From positions 434,001-498,000 of the forward strand of contig JABELC010000006.1 in NCBI GenBank assembly GCA_028455995.1: 64,000 nucleotides of DNA, given 5' to 3'. This document shows positions 33,401 through 45,892 of this stretch, piece by piece. This stretch comes from Scleromitrula shiraiana (Eukaryota; Ascomycota; Leotiomycetes; Helotiales; Sclerotiniaceae). Under the pieces are notes generated by a model, which worked only from the letters and a program-made list of their open reading frames with translations, was not told the origin of the DNA and searched no databases. The translations under genes and the position numbers were made by a program. The stretch's first letter is position 1, and each line of letters opens with the position of its first letter.

Positions 33401-34084
33401 TAGAGTTTCATGCAATAGTTCGACTGGCGCTAATGCTGCAAACTCGGAGACCTTGTCCTGAGGTAGAAATTGGCAGAGGTTGTCAATTTGAATATTCAAC
33501 GATTTGGTCAACGCGACGATGTTTTTAAGATTTGTCTTCTTGCCATTCAACCACCACTCGCGAAGATTACCATCCCTTATCACTTTTAACGTTATAACAT
33601 GATTTTCGGTTTCAGTAGGTCGAGACTGAAGTTCAACTTCGACGTATCCCTCATTTACACCATTCTTAACGAACTCTCCGATTGAAGCCGCACGACCTAA
33701 GACCTTTGGATCCGCACCCATACCCAAGCATATCGCACAAACCAAAGAGCTCTTTCCAGTCCCATTAGGGCCGATAACCATATTCAAATTCGGACCAGGA
33801 AAGAATTCAGCACTATCATAAGTGACGAAATTATTGAGCTTCACACGAACGATTGCACCCGGTGCAAAACCATTACTTGCGCCATCATCTATACCAACGA
33901 GAGATTGAGAATGTTCTGGAGTGTCGAGATCGGAATCGGGGTCGGAATTGTATCTATTCGTACGAGATCTTTTCGCAGACTCAGAAGGTGGTGATCTTTC
34001 GGAACCTCGAACAGCATCGGCTTCATCGTCATCTTCGATTTGGGATCTTGCACGACGTCGATGATATGGTAGTTGTGGGGCCAT
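30440..34084 (-). CDS. SMC5: SMC5, subunit of the SMC5/6 complex
   Basis: Five exons: 34084-32792, 32742-31846, 31789-31717, 31656-30906 and 30830-30440; 1134 aa. SMC5/6 is a ring ATPase for DNA repair, rDNA stability and resolution of recombination intermediates. I start at the ATG at 34084 (MAPQLPYHRRR), because the longer frame opens with TTG. The N-terminal head has the Walker A motif GPNGTGKSSL near 110 and NLCQFLPQDKVSEFAAL, a SMC5 hallmark. Coiled coils occupy about 270-440 and 640-930, with the hinge between (about 480-600). The C-terminal head supplies SGGERSVSTIFYLMSLQS (signature) and FRVVDEINQGMD (Walker B). Length fits human SMC5 (1101). All joins stay in frame. Confidence 0.96.
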
Positions 34085-34406
34085 AATTGTAGGTACGTAA
34101 AGATGAATTTCTTTTGATGACGTCCCGCCAGACAAATTGATAAATCAATAATTAAATTGTTGCACTTCTAACTTCATATTATTCCTAGATGTCATAGGTA
34201 GATTTCATTAGATAGGTGAAGTTAGAAAAATAATGGTGCTCTTCCGATCTTACTCCAAAAATGGGCAAATGTAAAATGTATGGGGGAACGCGTCAAAAGC
34301 TCAGGCAGGTACCGCGATCTCTAATTAAAACGGGATGACGCTAGTACATAACAGTCACTAGTGAATAGTCGCGTAAATTACCCCGCGCTCGTCTCAAAAA
34401 AAAGCT

Positions 34407-34456
34407 CTGTAGCTGTAACTGTAACTGTAACTGTAGCTGTAACTGTAGCTGTAGCT
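34407..34456. repeat. (CTGTAA/CTGTAG)n microsatellite
   Basis: Eight copies of a 6-bp unit with alternating CTGTAA and CTGTAG forms. Confidence 0.85.
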
Positions 34457-34617
34457 TTTTAACGACATTGAATGATTTGAGGTTTGAGGTTGCTCTGCTC
34501 TCTTCATTCAACCTCCAGATGTCAACCTCAAACTCGTTTTGGTTGTATTTCACCTTAACTTTTACATCAATACTGTTATCTACGAATGCTGTTCACTGAA
34601 TATCCTACGAGTCCTGT

Positions 34618-34660
34618 AGTATAGTATAGTATGGTATAGTATGGTATAGTATGGTATAGC
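34618..34660. repeat. (TATAGTATGG)n tandem repeat
   Basis: About four copies of a 10-bp TATAGTATGG unit, a relative of the repeat at 45837. Confidence 0.85.
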
Positions 34661-35589
34661 AATGCGAAGTACAATTTTGTATTGTTAGCTTCTCATCTAG
34701 CTAGCCAGCCAATACTTTCATCTCCCATCACATGCAAAAAGATAGTATTGTATGGTATGGCATAGTACTGTTACTAGTACTGGATGTCTCTCCGTATTGA
34801 TGAACGAACATGTGATGGTGAATCATTCATTCATTCATTCATCCATTGTCCTGGAGATTCATTCTTACCTCTGGAATGGAAGGTCTCAAAATCAACAAAT
34901 AGTCTTCATGATATTTGAGAAGTAATTCATAGTTATTGTACCTGTTTTAAGTATCAAATATACTATACTGTAAGGTTCTGAAAAGCTAGAGCATTCTTTT
35001 GTTCCAGTTGACTGACCTTCTCGTCCTCCTGGATCTGTATATGCATTCATGCGTTCATGATCAAGTAGTGGTTAGTTGGGTAGTCTCGTCTCAACCATTT
35101 CATATATACAGAGTAGGTAAAAGTAAAAGTAGTGGTTAGAATGAAGAGATTGATATTGGGACAGAAAAGGCTGAGAGATCTGAATAGATAATCAAGTCAA
35201 TCAAGGAGTCACTTTCATCCAATGTTCGAGATCTCTTCTGAAGGGCCATCAACGTTGGAATTTGGAACATCAAATCTTGAAGGAAAGAAGACTATGGTTG
35301 AATGAAAAAAATCAAAATGAATCAAAATGAATCTCAGTATCTTCTAAATAAAGATAAAGATCTTGAAGATTCGGTTCGGTTCAGATGATTACGTCGTTAA
35401 ATGTAATTATTGTTTTACATTCCTTCCCAGATTCACCCGCCTGGAATTCTTGTTTGTCAACAAAACATTTAAACTTGGGAACATCAACACCTCGCTGGCG
35501 ATAACTTTTATAGTCAAGATATCAACCAGCAATTGCAATTGCAATTCGACCTAAATGGATGTTTATGTTTGTTTATTTGTGCTTTTACC

Positions 35590-35620
35590 AATTAATTAAT
35601 TAATTAATTAATTAATTAAC
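35590..35620. repeat. (ATTA)n microsatellite
   Basis: About eight copies of AATT/ATTA. Confidence 0.85.
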
Positions 35621-35680
35621 TAATTATTTGAAACTTCGAGACTTGATGATTTGAGCCAGTCTGAATTTCATCCTCCTATT

Positions 35681-35710
35681 TTTGTTTTGTTTTGTTTTGT
35701 TTTGTTTGTT
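35681..35710. repeat. (TTTTG)n microsatellite
   Basis: About five copies of TTTTG, close to the kinase leader. Confidence 0.8.
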
Positions 35711-36200
35711 ACTATTTTAATAACATTCACTTAATACTTAATTTTCAATTCTAATAACTTCTCTTCTCTCTACTCAATTCGCTCTTTCTCTACCTGTCGA
35801 TACATACAGCTATCTAGAATCTCACAAGCGAGCTTTTTAATTACAAATTTCTTGACCAACTTTACAATTTGTGCCTTGTGAGTTTTTCTACTACCCCTTC
35901 TACTCTGACGACGGCGAAGACTATGAGACTATGAGATTATCTCATATGTAGCAACAAATGGAGGACTAATAAATAACCACTAGAGTCTTCAGCTCACCCA
36001 ATTTTGGCCATATCTTCTAACGAAAACACGGCTTCATCTTACATCAATATGCTCTACTAATTTCTGCATGGAATACAGCTTGAGCATGCAAAAAATCAGT
36101 CGCATAGCTTAAGGTCACACTTTACATTCTTTTTAGCAGCTCAAAGGAATCAATCACGTAAGAACTCATGTTGCTCTAATCAAGAAAATATTGGACCACG

Positions 36201-39200
36201 ATGAGCAATCAACAAACCTCGCGATCTTCAACGCGTCGACCTCCACTTGGAGAAGCAACGCGGCGAGTTAACAATGCACAACCTCATGGCACAAGACTAC
36301 AGTCAAAACACGTCCCAACTGTGAATCGCGATAGCTTGCGGCAAGATGGATTGCTACAAGTATCACCCGTATCACCAGGAGATTATCATTCATATCGAGA
36401 CGCTCCACGGGCAAGCTCTCCTGCATCAGTTGTCAATCCCAGACTCTCGGCTATATCAAAGGAAGCCGCCACAGATTCAAAGAGGAGTTCACAGATTTCG
36501 AACGCCTCCTCCGCTTCCGATGGTAGAACAATCAAAAAATTTATCGGTCCATGGAAGCTAGGCAAAACCCTGGGTGAGGGTGCAACAGCAAGAGTACGCC
36601 TCGCAAAGCATGTCGACACGCATCAGATGGCTGCTATCAAGATTGTCCAAAAGAAACATGCCCAGATGTCACAAGCAGGCAGTCTAGCAAATCTGGAACA
36701 TCCAGAGTCAATTGGAGTTGATACAGGTGATGGATTGCGGAAAATGCCAGTGGGTATTGAGAGAGAGGTGGCAATTATGAAGCTCATTCAACACCCGAAT
36801 ATTATGAAGATTTATGATATCTGGGAAAATCGCACCGAAATGTAAGTATTCACCGTCTGGCGATGATCAGCCAACTGCTAAAGGGATTTAGATACTTGGT
36901 CCTTGAATATGTCGATAACGGGGAGCTCTTTGCCCAAATAGCAAACAATGGACGATTGTCAGAAGAGGTCGCCATAAAATATTTCCGTCAACTTTTGAGT
37001 GCAGTAGGCTACTGCCACATGTTCAATATCTGCCACCGAGACCTGAAACCTGAGAATATATTAATTACATCGAGGGGAGATGTAAAGATTGCAGACTTCG
37101 GCATGGCTGCATTGCATCAAACTCCGGATCACAAACTTAAGACATCGTGTGGGAGTCCGCATTATGCTGCACCAGAGTTAATTGGAGGACACAAATACCG
37201 TGGGGACAAGGTTGACATATGGAGTCTTGGTGTTATTCTTTATGCTAGCCTTTGTGGACGATTACCATTTGATGTTGAGGGCGCTGGCAGCGATAGGGAG
37301 CGTCTCAACCCATTGCTTTGTAAAATTCGGAAAGGCGATTATGAGATGGCCCCTGAATTCAGTAGGGATGCGGCAAACCTGATTTTCAGGATATTACAAG
37401 TGAACCCGAAGGAGAGGATTGACATGCCTCAGATTTGGAAGCATCCTGTGATTAAAAAATACGACTATCTCGATAATCTCAGTGGGAGCCAAAGCCTCCA
37501 ATCTCTGAGTTTGAATGATTGCGGGCGTCCCGTCCTCCGTCGAAGCGATATCAACAAAGATCTCTTGAGACAACTGTGGTCAATGTGGCATCAGTTCTCG
37601 GAGGAACAGCTCATTGAAGCTCTGTTAAGTGAATCGTAAGTTACATCTGATTTTGGTCTTTCAGCCTTCTCTAACCTAGATAATAGGCCTAATGAACAAA
37701 AGATTTTCTATGGGTTGCTTTTAAAATATAGGGATGCCCAGCTGGAAAACTATGTCCCCCAACTTTCGTACTCTACGAGTGACTATCATCATCTTAGACC
37801 TTCTGAACTGACGAAAACTTATTCAACTTGTCACTTTCCGCAACCTAAGACAAAAGGCCATAGGCGTCAACAAGGCTCAAAATTCACCGTTGTCAGCAAT
37901 AGAACAGAACAAACTTATGACCCGTTCAATGCCTCTCGACCACAACACCTCGACTCACTGAGATCAGACGATCAGGTGAAGGTAACAATACATGCTCCAC
38001 AGAATGAAGGCCAAAATGCCGGTGGGAATGCTCTCAAAAGCTGTCGACAATCTTCGCGTATGTCTACGTCGAGGTCGGCGAGTGATCGTGGCAGGTTACA
38101 GAAACCTGTATCTAGGGCATACGCGACACGTAGCTCCATTGCAAGCTCAACAAGAAGTCGAGGCAGCGCTCCTTATCGAGCTACAGTGGGACACAAGCGT
38201 GGTGTAGACTTCTCCCATATACGAAAAAAGTCTCTTAGCAGTCGGAATCTCTCGGCAAATGGTCAATTGTGCGTACCGGGACGTCAAAGTAATTATTCCG
38301 GAACTACGGATGATGGAGGAGACAATTCACGTTCGCCTATGAAACCATCTGTCTCAACACGTTACATTCGATCAAGAAAATCTCAAGCAAAGGGTTCTCA
38401 GGGTACTACTACCATGAAGAAACCCCAAAGAAGCAGCCTACTATGGAATGAGGATGTTCGTCAGCTAAGTAGTAGCTTGGCAAAAGATTGCGATGAGGCG
38501 TTCAACAGATCATCTGTCATTTCATCGACTGCCTCCCAAAACAAGTCGCGTCTATCTGGAACTTCGAGCGTTATCACCAAGAAGCCCTCAGCAACGCAAC
38601 AAGTCCCTGTGTCAGACAAAAAGACGAAACATGGGACACTAGAATCACGGCCTTTGCCACGACCTCCTGCACGATCTGATTCCGTCAAAAAGGAATTACT
38701 TGAGGCACGAAAGCAGGCTGAACTCCGAATGACTACTGGTGAAGACTCGCCTGGATATCTCGATCGCATGGTATCTCACATAGATCGCCTTATATTACCT
38801 AATTCTCCGGATCCCATACGCCCGGATCGTCGAACAGCATCTGCTCCCGTGGAAACAAAACATAGGATAGCCCCACGTCCACTTCCTTCGATAAATGAAG
38901 CTTATGGGGAGGAGCTGTCGCCTCGTCTGCTAGGAGACGAGTCATTCCAACAACTTGGTGACAATAAAAATAGCCGCATCGCATCTGCTCCTGAGCCTCG
39001 GACTCTGAAAAAGAATCGACATTACGCCGATAACGAGAAAGAGACTATCCGGATAGTCAACGCCTCCTCTACAACCATTAGTCCCGTCAAAGCTCCAGCT
39101 CCTCTTACGATACGCAAGAAAAGCTCACAAGGTGGTCAGCCAAAGACTCCAGTGCTCGAAGCGGAGCCTTTCGATTATTCAGTTAAAGCTCACTCATCAA

Positions 39201-40193
39201 GTTTAGGACTCCGACAACAATATCATGCTGGATCTAAGGGAGATCTTGCACCAGAGCTATCGCGTATCGATGAAGACCTTCACATTGACGATCCATTCGG
39301 GCATGACAGTAACGCTGGAACGGTTATGAAGAAGAAGACAAATTGGTTCAGACGCAATTCTAAAATTAGCGATTCTGATGATTCTAAAAATTCCTCGCTC
39401 GTGGGAATTGACACACAGTACTATCAAACCTCGAGTAATGATAATCACCGACCAGAATTTAACGACGGTCCATTGGCGCCATTGAGAAAGAAAGGATTCA
39501 GTTTTGGAAGACTCTTCAAGAGAAAACAACAAGATACCGGCATGACTGTTGGATGTAAGCTTAGCATACCCATATCATGCTTTAACAGTACTAACTCCTA
39601 CGTAGCAAACGACATTCTAGCCGAAGATATTAGTTTCCATGGATCGCTTGGAGAGGCCCAGCATCAACAATGGCCAAATCGTGTACACCAAAACTCTCGT
39701 GCACGTCAAATTGAGCCGCGGCAGAATTGGTTAGCAAAGTTATTCCATGTAAAACCAGTTTGCAAGTTTATCTGCTTCTCCGTTTCGAGGCGTTCTGCTA
39801 GACAAGAAATGGCCAAGGTTCTTCGAGATTGGAAGCGATATGGCATTCGTGATGTTCAGGTGGACAAGCACAGAAATATTGTCTTTGGTAGAGTAGGGGA
39901 AAACAATTGTAAGTCGTATCAAATATTTATGCTATATCATACTAACAGATGTAGTCCTAAATCTGAAAGAGGTCGCATTTGCCGCAGAGATAATGACCGT
40001 TTTTGAACATTTACCGCACGGTAGAAAAGCCAATCTAGCCGTAGCACGAATTACGCAAGAGAGGGGTGCTGCAAGCAGTTTTCATAAAGTGGTGGAGACT
40101 CTCGATTCTGTATTACAAGTCCGCGGTGTTCTTGTGACAGACGAGAACAAGAAACAAATGATGGTGAGGACAGTGAACATGTTACCTCGATGA
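36201..40193 (+). CDS. GIN4/HSL1/KCC4-type (Nim1-related) protein kinase
   Basis: Five exons: 36201-36841, 36892-37635, 37687-39554, 39606-39908 and 39949-40193; 1266 aa. In yeasts these kinases sit at the septin ring and inactivate Swe1/Wee1, tying bud or septum assembly to mitosis. The kinase domain (about 115-410) has GEGATARVRLAKH, AIKIVQKKH (ATP Lys), CHRDLKPEN, the DFG loop IADFGMAALH, CGSPHYAAPE and SLGVILYASLCGRLPF. A long, Ser/Lys-rich disordered middle follows, with NWFRRNSK and KGFSFGRLFKRK blocks. The C-terminus (about 1110-1266, RSARQEMAKVLRDWKRYGI to VRTVNMLPR) resembles the KA1 membrane/septin-binding domain. Intron 3 (51 nt) is in frame and open, so skipping its removal would add 17 residues. 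Which of the three yeast paralogs it equals cannot be told by eye. Confidence 0.92.
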
Positions 40194-40962
40194 CCTGGCC
40201 GCAACTCGGATATTCTGCATTATTTCCTCTGCCAAAACTGATCCAGTCATTGTTAATACCCCGGATTTGGACACCGACACATGGGGAAATATCTTATCGC
40301 TTCACAGGGATTGGAAATTCTAAAAATATAGGTTTATTGCAGTAGTATTTGGATGGATGATACCTCCTTTTGTTTTGTAGATATATACTTGTTTAATTCT
40401 GCATAGTCTCTTTTGTTTTAGCTTTTTGTTTTAGCATTGGAGGAGTGAAATAGAAAGGCTGATGAAAGTTGTTAAATATCTAATAATTCTTTAGAGATGA
40501 GAGGGAGGGAGGATGGGTAAAATATGATAAAATATGATAAAATATGATAAAATATGATAAAATATGATAAAATATGATATGATGATTAGATAGATAGATG
40601 GTTAGTGAGGTGAGGTGAAGCAATGATCATTATTATGTAAGCGTCAATTATCTAATCTCACTAATTAAAACCCGAATCCTTCCAATGCCGACTTATTCCG
40701 TGTATGCGGGTGAAACTTTTGGAGAGAGAGAGAGAGAGAGATCCATAATTTTTTTTTCAAGTTCAGACCTCTCTATCTCTCCACAATTTTACATTTACTA
40801 GCTATTTTTCATTATATATTACTAGTACTTTATAATATTGCTGTCAACAAAAAGTACAAGTATCTCCAAAACTTCAATTGAATCAATTGGACATATATCT
40901 TCCTTTTTTACACGGTTTGTGCAGAATCTTACCCATTACCTTCCCTATTCTAGATATTCAAG
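40194..40962. other. Intergenic: kinase 3' UTR and fumarase promoter
   Basis: Contains a 10-bp tandem repeat at 40521-40579, a (GA)n run near 40723-40741, and a CT-rich leader before the fumarase ATG. No gene seen. Confidence 0.5.
40521..40579. repeat. 10-bp minisatellite (AATATGATAA)n
   Basis: Five perfect copies of AATATGATAA plus one copy ending in T. Confidence 0.9.
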
Positions 40963-42728
40963 ATGCTCCGGACATCCACATTTAGAGCTCCGATGCCTCG
41001 AGCAATTGCTCGTACATTCACCACCTCCACCATAAACAGTATCACCAGTATCACCAGTAAATCTGCGACTTCCTCAACCCGAATCTCCCGACAAAGCATT
41101 CCTTTATTAAGAAATAGATCTCAATTTTCTCTCCTTCGCCAGCAAAGAAATTTCCACGCAACCACATACAATATGGCAGAAACAAGAGCAGAGACCGATG
41201 CATTTGGAGAGGTACAGGTCCCCGCAGACAAATATTGGGGAGCTCAAACAGAGCGATCATTGGAGAATTTCAAGATCAATCAACCCCAAGATCGCATGCC
41301 TCCTCCAATCATTAAGGCTTTTGGTATCTTGAAAGGGGCTGCTGCAACAGTAAATATGAAATTTGGACTTGGTACGCCTCTGTGAAATGATAGCTACACT
41401 TTGGAAGATGGGCTCACCATTTCGACAGACCCCAAAATTGGAAAAGCTATTCAACAAGCTGCTGCGGAAGTCGCAGACTTGAAACTTCTCGATCACTTCC
41501 CTTTGGTTGTTTGGCAAACCGGTTCTGGTACCCAGTCAAATATGAATGCTAATGAGGTTATTTCCAATCGGGCAATCGAGATCTTGGGTGGAAAGATGGG
41601 TAGCAAGAAACCAGTTCATCCTAACGACCACGTTAATATGAGTGCTTCTTCAAATGATACTTTCCCAACTGTTATGCACATTGCTGCCGTTCTCGAAATC
41701 GAACAAGAACTCATACCTACGATTAAGTCACTACGTGATGCTCTCCAAGCTAAGGTTGACGAATTTGATGCAAAGAATATCATTAAGATTGGACGAACAC
41801 ATTTGCAAGATGCTACTCCACTTACTCTTGGTCAGGAATTCTCCGGATATGTTGCACAATTAGATTATGGTATTGAGCGTGTTGAATCCTCTCTACCCCA
41901 CCTTCGACTATTAGCACAAGGAGGAACAGCCGTGGGTACAGGAATCAACACCTTCAAGGGTTTCGCAGAAGCCATCGCTGAAGAAGTTACCAAAATGACC
42001 GGAACTGAGTTCAAGACTGCACCTAACAAGTTCGAAGCTCTCGCCGCTCACGATGCTATCGTTCAAGCCTCTGGCTCCCTCACTACCCTCGCATCATCCC
42101 TCTTCAAAATCGCCCAAGATATCAGATACCTAGGATCCGGACCCCGTTGCGGACTCGGCGAACTTGCACTCCCTGAAAACGAACCCGGAAGTTCCATCAT
42201 GCCGGGTAAGGTTAACCCCACTCAATGCGAGGCCCTTACAATGGTTTGTGCACAGGTTATTGGAAATGGAACTGCTACCACTGTTGGTGGTATGAATGGA
42301 CAGTTTGAATTGAACGTTTTCAAACCATTGGTTATTAGGAATTTATTGCACAGTGTTAGGATCTTGACGGATGGAATGAAGAGTTTTGAGAAGAACTTGG
42401 TGGTCGGTTTACAGGCTAATGAGGAGAAGATCTCAAGTATTTTGAAGGAATCGTATGTTTCCCTTACCCCTCCCCCGCAAAAATTTACACCCCCTTTATA
42501 TTACAACAAACTAACGAAACCCCCTTCCCACCAAAAAGTCTCATGCTAGTAACCTGTCTCAACCCAAAGATCGGCTACGACATGGCAAGTAAAGTAGCAA
42601 AGAATGCGCATAAGAAGGGATTAACGCTCAAGGAATCGGCGATGGAGTTGAAGGCCTTGAGTGAGGAGGAGTTCGATAAGTTGGTTAGACCGGAGTTGAT
42701 GATTGGGCCGGAGGATTATAAGAAATAG
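40963..42728 (+). CDS. FUM1: Fumarate hydratase, class II, mitochondrial
   Basis: Three exons: 40963-41371, 41429-42452 and 42539-42728; 540 aa. The enzyme interconverts fumarate and malate in the TCA cycle, and in the cytosol in urea and DNA-damage metabolism. Residues 1 to about 68 form a Ser/Thr/Arg-rich presequence (MLRTSTFRAPMPRAIARTF) with no acidic residue. The mature enzyme starts near MAETRAETDAFG, an internal ATG that could give a cytosolic form. Key blocks are VWQTGSGTQSNMN, MSASSNDTFPT, GRTHLQDATPLTLGQE and the fumarase signature GSSIMPGKVNPTQ. It ends in the usual MIGPEDYKK. I placed intron 1 so that it restores KFGLDPKIGKAIQ. The coding strand shifts from C-rich (42030-42240) to G-rich after about 42330. 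Confidence 0.97.
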
Positions 42729-43227
42729 ATTGATGGTTGGAGTGTGGATGCGTTGCGAGGGGGATGAGATGTGGGAGTATTGATATCAAAAATGAATGAA
42801 TTGGAATTGGAAGATTGTTCTTTTGTGACGTGCGTGGATGGATGTGTGAATGAATGAATGAAAGTGGTGGAAGTATGTAGTGGCATGCATTCATGCATGT
42901 ATGCATGCTTGCTTATTCATAGTTGCATAACTAGATGGTGCGAAAATGTGGAAATGTTATTATGTAGTATGAAATGGAATGATATGAAGCATGAGTATTA
43001 AGTGCATCATTTATTGATCTATGGTAGGAGTGTTTTGATGGGAAGTTGGAGCTGGTTGTTTGTTTGTTTGTTTGTTAGTGTAGATAAATGGGTAGGTGGA
43101 TGGATGGATATTGTATGATGAAGTTAGGTGAGTTGGGTTAGGATGGGCGAGATGGGTTAGGTTGGGTTGAAATGCACGAGATGGATTGGTGGAAATGCAG
43201 GTATGAGATGAGTTTATTTGTTATAGT

Positions 43228-43237
43228 TACCTAGGTA
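43228..43237. other. TACCTAGGTA palindrome
   Basis: Perfect 10-bp palindrome in the gene desert. Confidence 0.6.
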
Positions 43238-44509
43238 TATATAAGGGGGTTGGGAGGGTAGCGAAGAAGATGAGAAAAGAAAAAAAAAGTAGTTGGTTGG
43301 AATAGTATCTACCAACTCGGCCAACTCAAGTGATATATTTGGGGGGATCGAGATTTTGAATCGTATCAGTGGGATGGGATGGGTATGGCGGGGGAAGGGG
43401 AGGAGGGGTAGGTGTTAATGTATGGCGGGATTAGCTGCTTTATCATATTGTACCTACCCAGCTAAGGGGGGTTAAGGAGTGTGGGAGATGAGGTTAGCTA
43501 GATGTATAGATTGATGTACGAACAGATAACACGAGTAGGATAGATGGATGCTGCTGCTCATCAAAGTAACGATACAATATATACGAAGCTGTTGGAGGGT
43601 GATGATAGACGATTATCATGCGACTATTGGATACACGGTATGCTATTCTACATCGTCGAATAGTTATGGGTCTCTAATTCCCAATCTTCGGTTTACCAAT
43701 GGAGTAGTTCCAATGATCCAGATATCTGGTTGCTGTGGATAACTATCTATCTGGGTGGTTATTGTATCATACATTTCATATCATATCATTACTATCTATC
43801 TATCTGCCCATGTTCCAGAATACGTGTAGTGAGTAGTCAAGACGGTGAGTAAGAAAGTAGCAGATATCTTCATGGTTGCATGTATGTAGGTACGAAATTC
43901 CTTCTCTGGTGATATGATGCGATACGATACTATGCTTATAATGATGATAATCAAATTGAATGTGAATTTCTAGAAACTCCTATGTACAGCATTCTACAAA
44001 ATCTCAAATCTCAAATCTTCGATCATATCATATCAAATCCATCCATCCAATTCAAATCCAAACGAGCCAACCCTCCAAATCTAGACCCCAACGACATCCA
44101 TTCGATCCCCCCAAGAAAAGTCTAACCTCCTGTGACTCCGTACATCTCATTAGTTACTAAACATGTGAGCAGCAAATAAGATAAATAAAGTTATACTAAT
44201 CCGCACCATCCGCACCATACCATCCGCACCATACCATACCATCGGATCCCCTCAAATTAACTAGTACTAACCTCGGCCGACACCGAGGACATGGTAGACT
44301 AGTAGTAGTATGTACTGTACCTCATCGAGCTAATCTAGCGCAAAGAAAGCAAAGAAAGCAAATGAACGGAACTAACAACTAACTAGATAGACAATTAGCC
44401 TCGAGGCTAGTCCACGTGCTAGATAGTACGCACGTTCCTGGTGCCTGGCGCGTATGCGGTGGTGCCATGCGCTAACTTGTAATTTATAGAGGAAGGGGGT
44501 TTATCATAG

Positions 44510-44519
44510 TACCTAGGTA
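44510..44519. other. TACCTAGGTA palindrome
   Basis: Perfect 10-bp palindrome directly followed by a GGTAAGGTAGGG repeat tract. Confidence 0.6.
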
Positions 44520-44625
44520 GGTAAGGTAAGGTAGGGTAGGGTAGGGTAGTTAATTAGTGGATTGCCCAGGCAGTAAGTAAGTAGTTGAAACATAAATCAA
44601 GGTAATAAGCGATGAAGGGGCTTTA

Positions 44626-44654
44626 TTTGGTTTGGTTTGGTTTGGTTTGGTTTG
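44626..44654. repeat. (TTTGG)n microsatellite
   Basis: About five copies of TTTGG. Confidence 0.85.
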
Positions 44655-45836
44655 ATCTGTAGATACGATATTCTTCGTGTGTTCTGTTTGGATATTCTTT
44701 TACAGCGGTGATATTACCGTATTGTATTTTGCTATGTCTACGAAGTACGAAGGCTAAATAGTACCCGGTCGGAGTATACTAACGTATACTATACTAAATC
44801 ATAGAAATATCAACTATCTAAACTTCTCCATCCCGCATATCTAATGCGATGTAATGTGATGTAGTGTGGCTTGATCGATTAATTGATTGAGATGGGAGTG
44901 AGTCTCGTCCCATGAAACTCGGATCGAGTTAGATCAATAGATCAATCACCCAGAATCACCTTATCCAACTTCAAATACCAAGCATTGAAATAAAGAAACA
45001 GGTAAATACACTCCAACTCCAACAGACCCCAAGTCCAAGGAACTTCTTCTCCGCCACCTAAAGAAGGGGTAAATTCGCTTGATCAATGAGACAAAAAATT
45101 GATCAGTATCACGGTATTCGACATTCATCATTATGCGGTAAGTAGACTGAGAGTGTTCGTGTGACACAAAGAGAAAAAACGCACGTGGGGAGAAAGAAAA
45201 GAACGCTTCGTGCCGGCATTAAAATAGTTCATATGACACCATTTCGTTCATAAGATCTAGATCCTATTCCAATAATCCTGTTCATATCCCAGGAGAATGG
45301 TAAATATGAATATGTATGGCCGAGCCATGAATTTAAGTTGCGGGATAAATGTGGGGGTGGAGGATGATATGATATGTATGATAGTTCGATCGATACCTAG
45401 GTTATAACTTAGTAAGTGAAGTGAAGTGAAGTAAAGTAAAGTAGAGTGGAGAGAAGTGGACGTGTACCGAATACTCAGCCGATAGACATACGTTGTGTGT
45501 GGAGAAGATGTAAATTTGATATAATGTGCCGGACCGGTTGGTGGGTGGCTGAGTTTTTAGTTGATTTTTAGATGGTTAGAGTTTGGGACTAGACTGGGTA
45601 GGCTCGACATATCTCTAGGTATGGTATTGATCATGGATATTGGGTCGGGATCGAGTTGAAGGAATTGACAATGAGTTACGGATCGGAGTGGGATGAAAAG
45701 ATTTTCGATAACGTCAATTACTAGATCAACTGTATGGAAATTGTGAATTAATTGCCTAGGCATGTTCTGTCTAAACCTTAACTTGAAAATTCACCAACCT
45801 CTTCTGATACTATCCCCTACCCTACCTACCTAGCTA

Positions 45837-45892
45837 GTATAGTATAGTATAATATAGTATAATATAGTATAATATAGTATAATATAGTATAG
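45837..45892. repeat. (TATAGTATAA)n tandem repeat
   Basis: About five copies of a 10-bp TATAGTATAA unit with TATAG half-units at the edges. Confidence 0.9.

Larger units (their letters stand above)
34085..36200. other. Divergent intergenic region between SMC5 and the kinase gene, repeat-rich
   Basis: 2.1 kb holding both promoters and the long leader of the kinase gene. Tandem repeats lie at 34407-34456, 34618-34660, 35590-35620 and 35681-35710. A GTGAGT donor-like site near 35878 and T-rich acceptors near 36134 leave room for a 5' UTR intron, which I cannot confirm. Confidence 0.45.
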
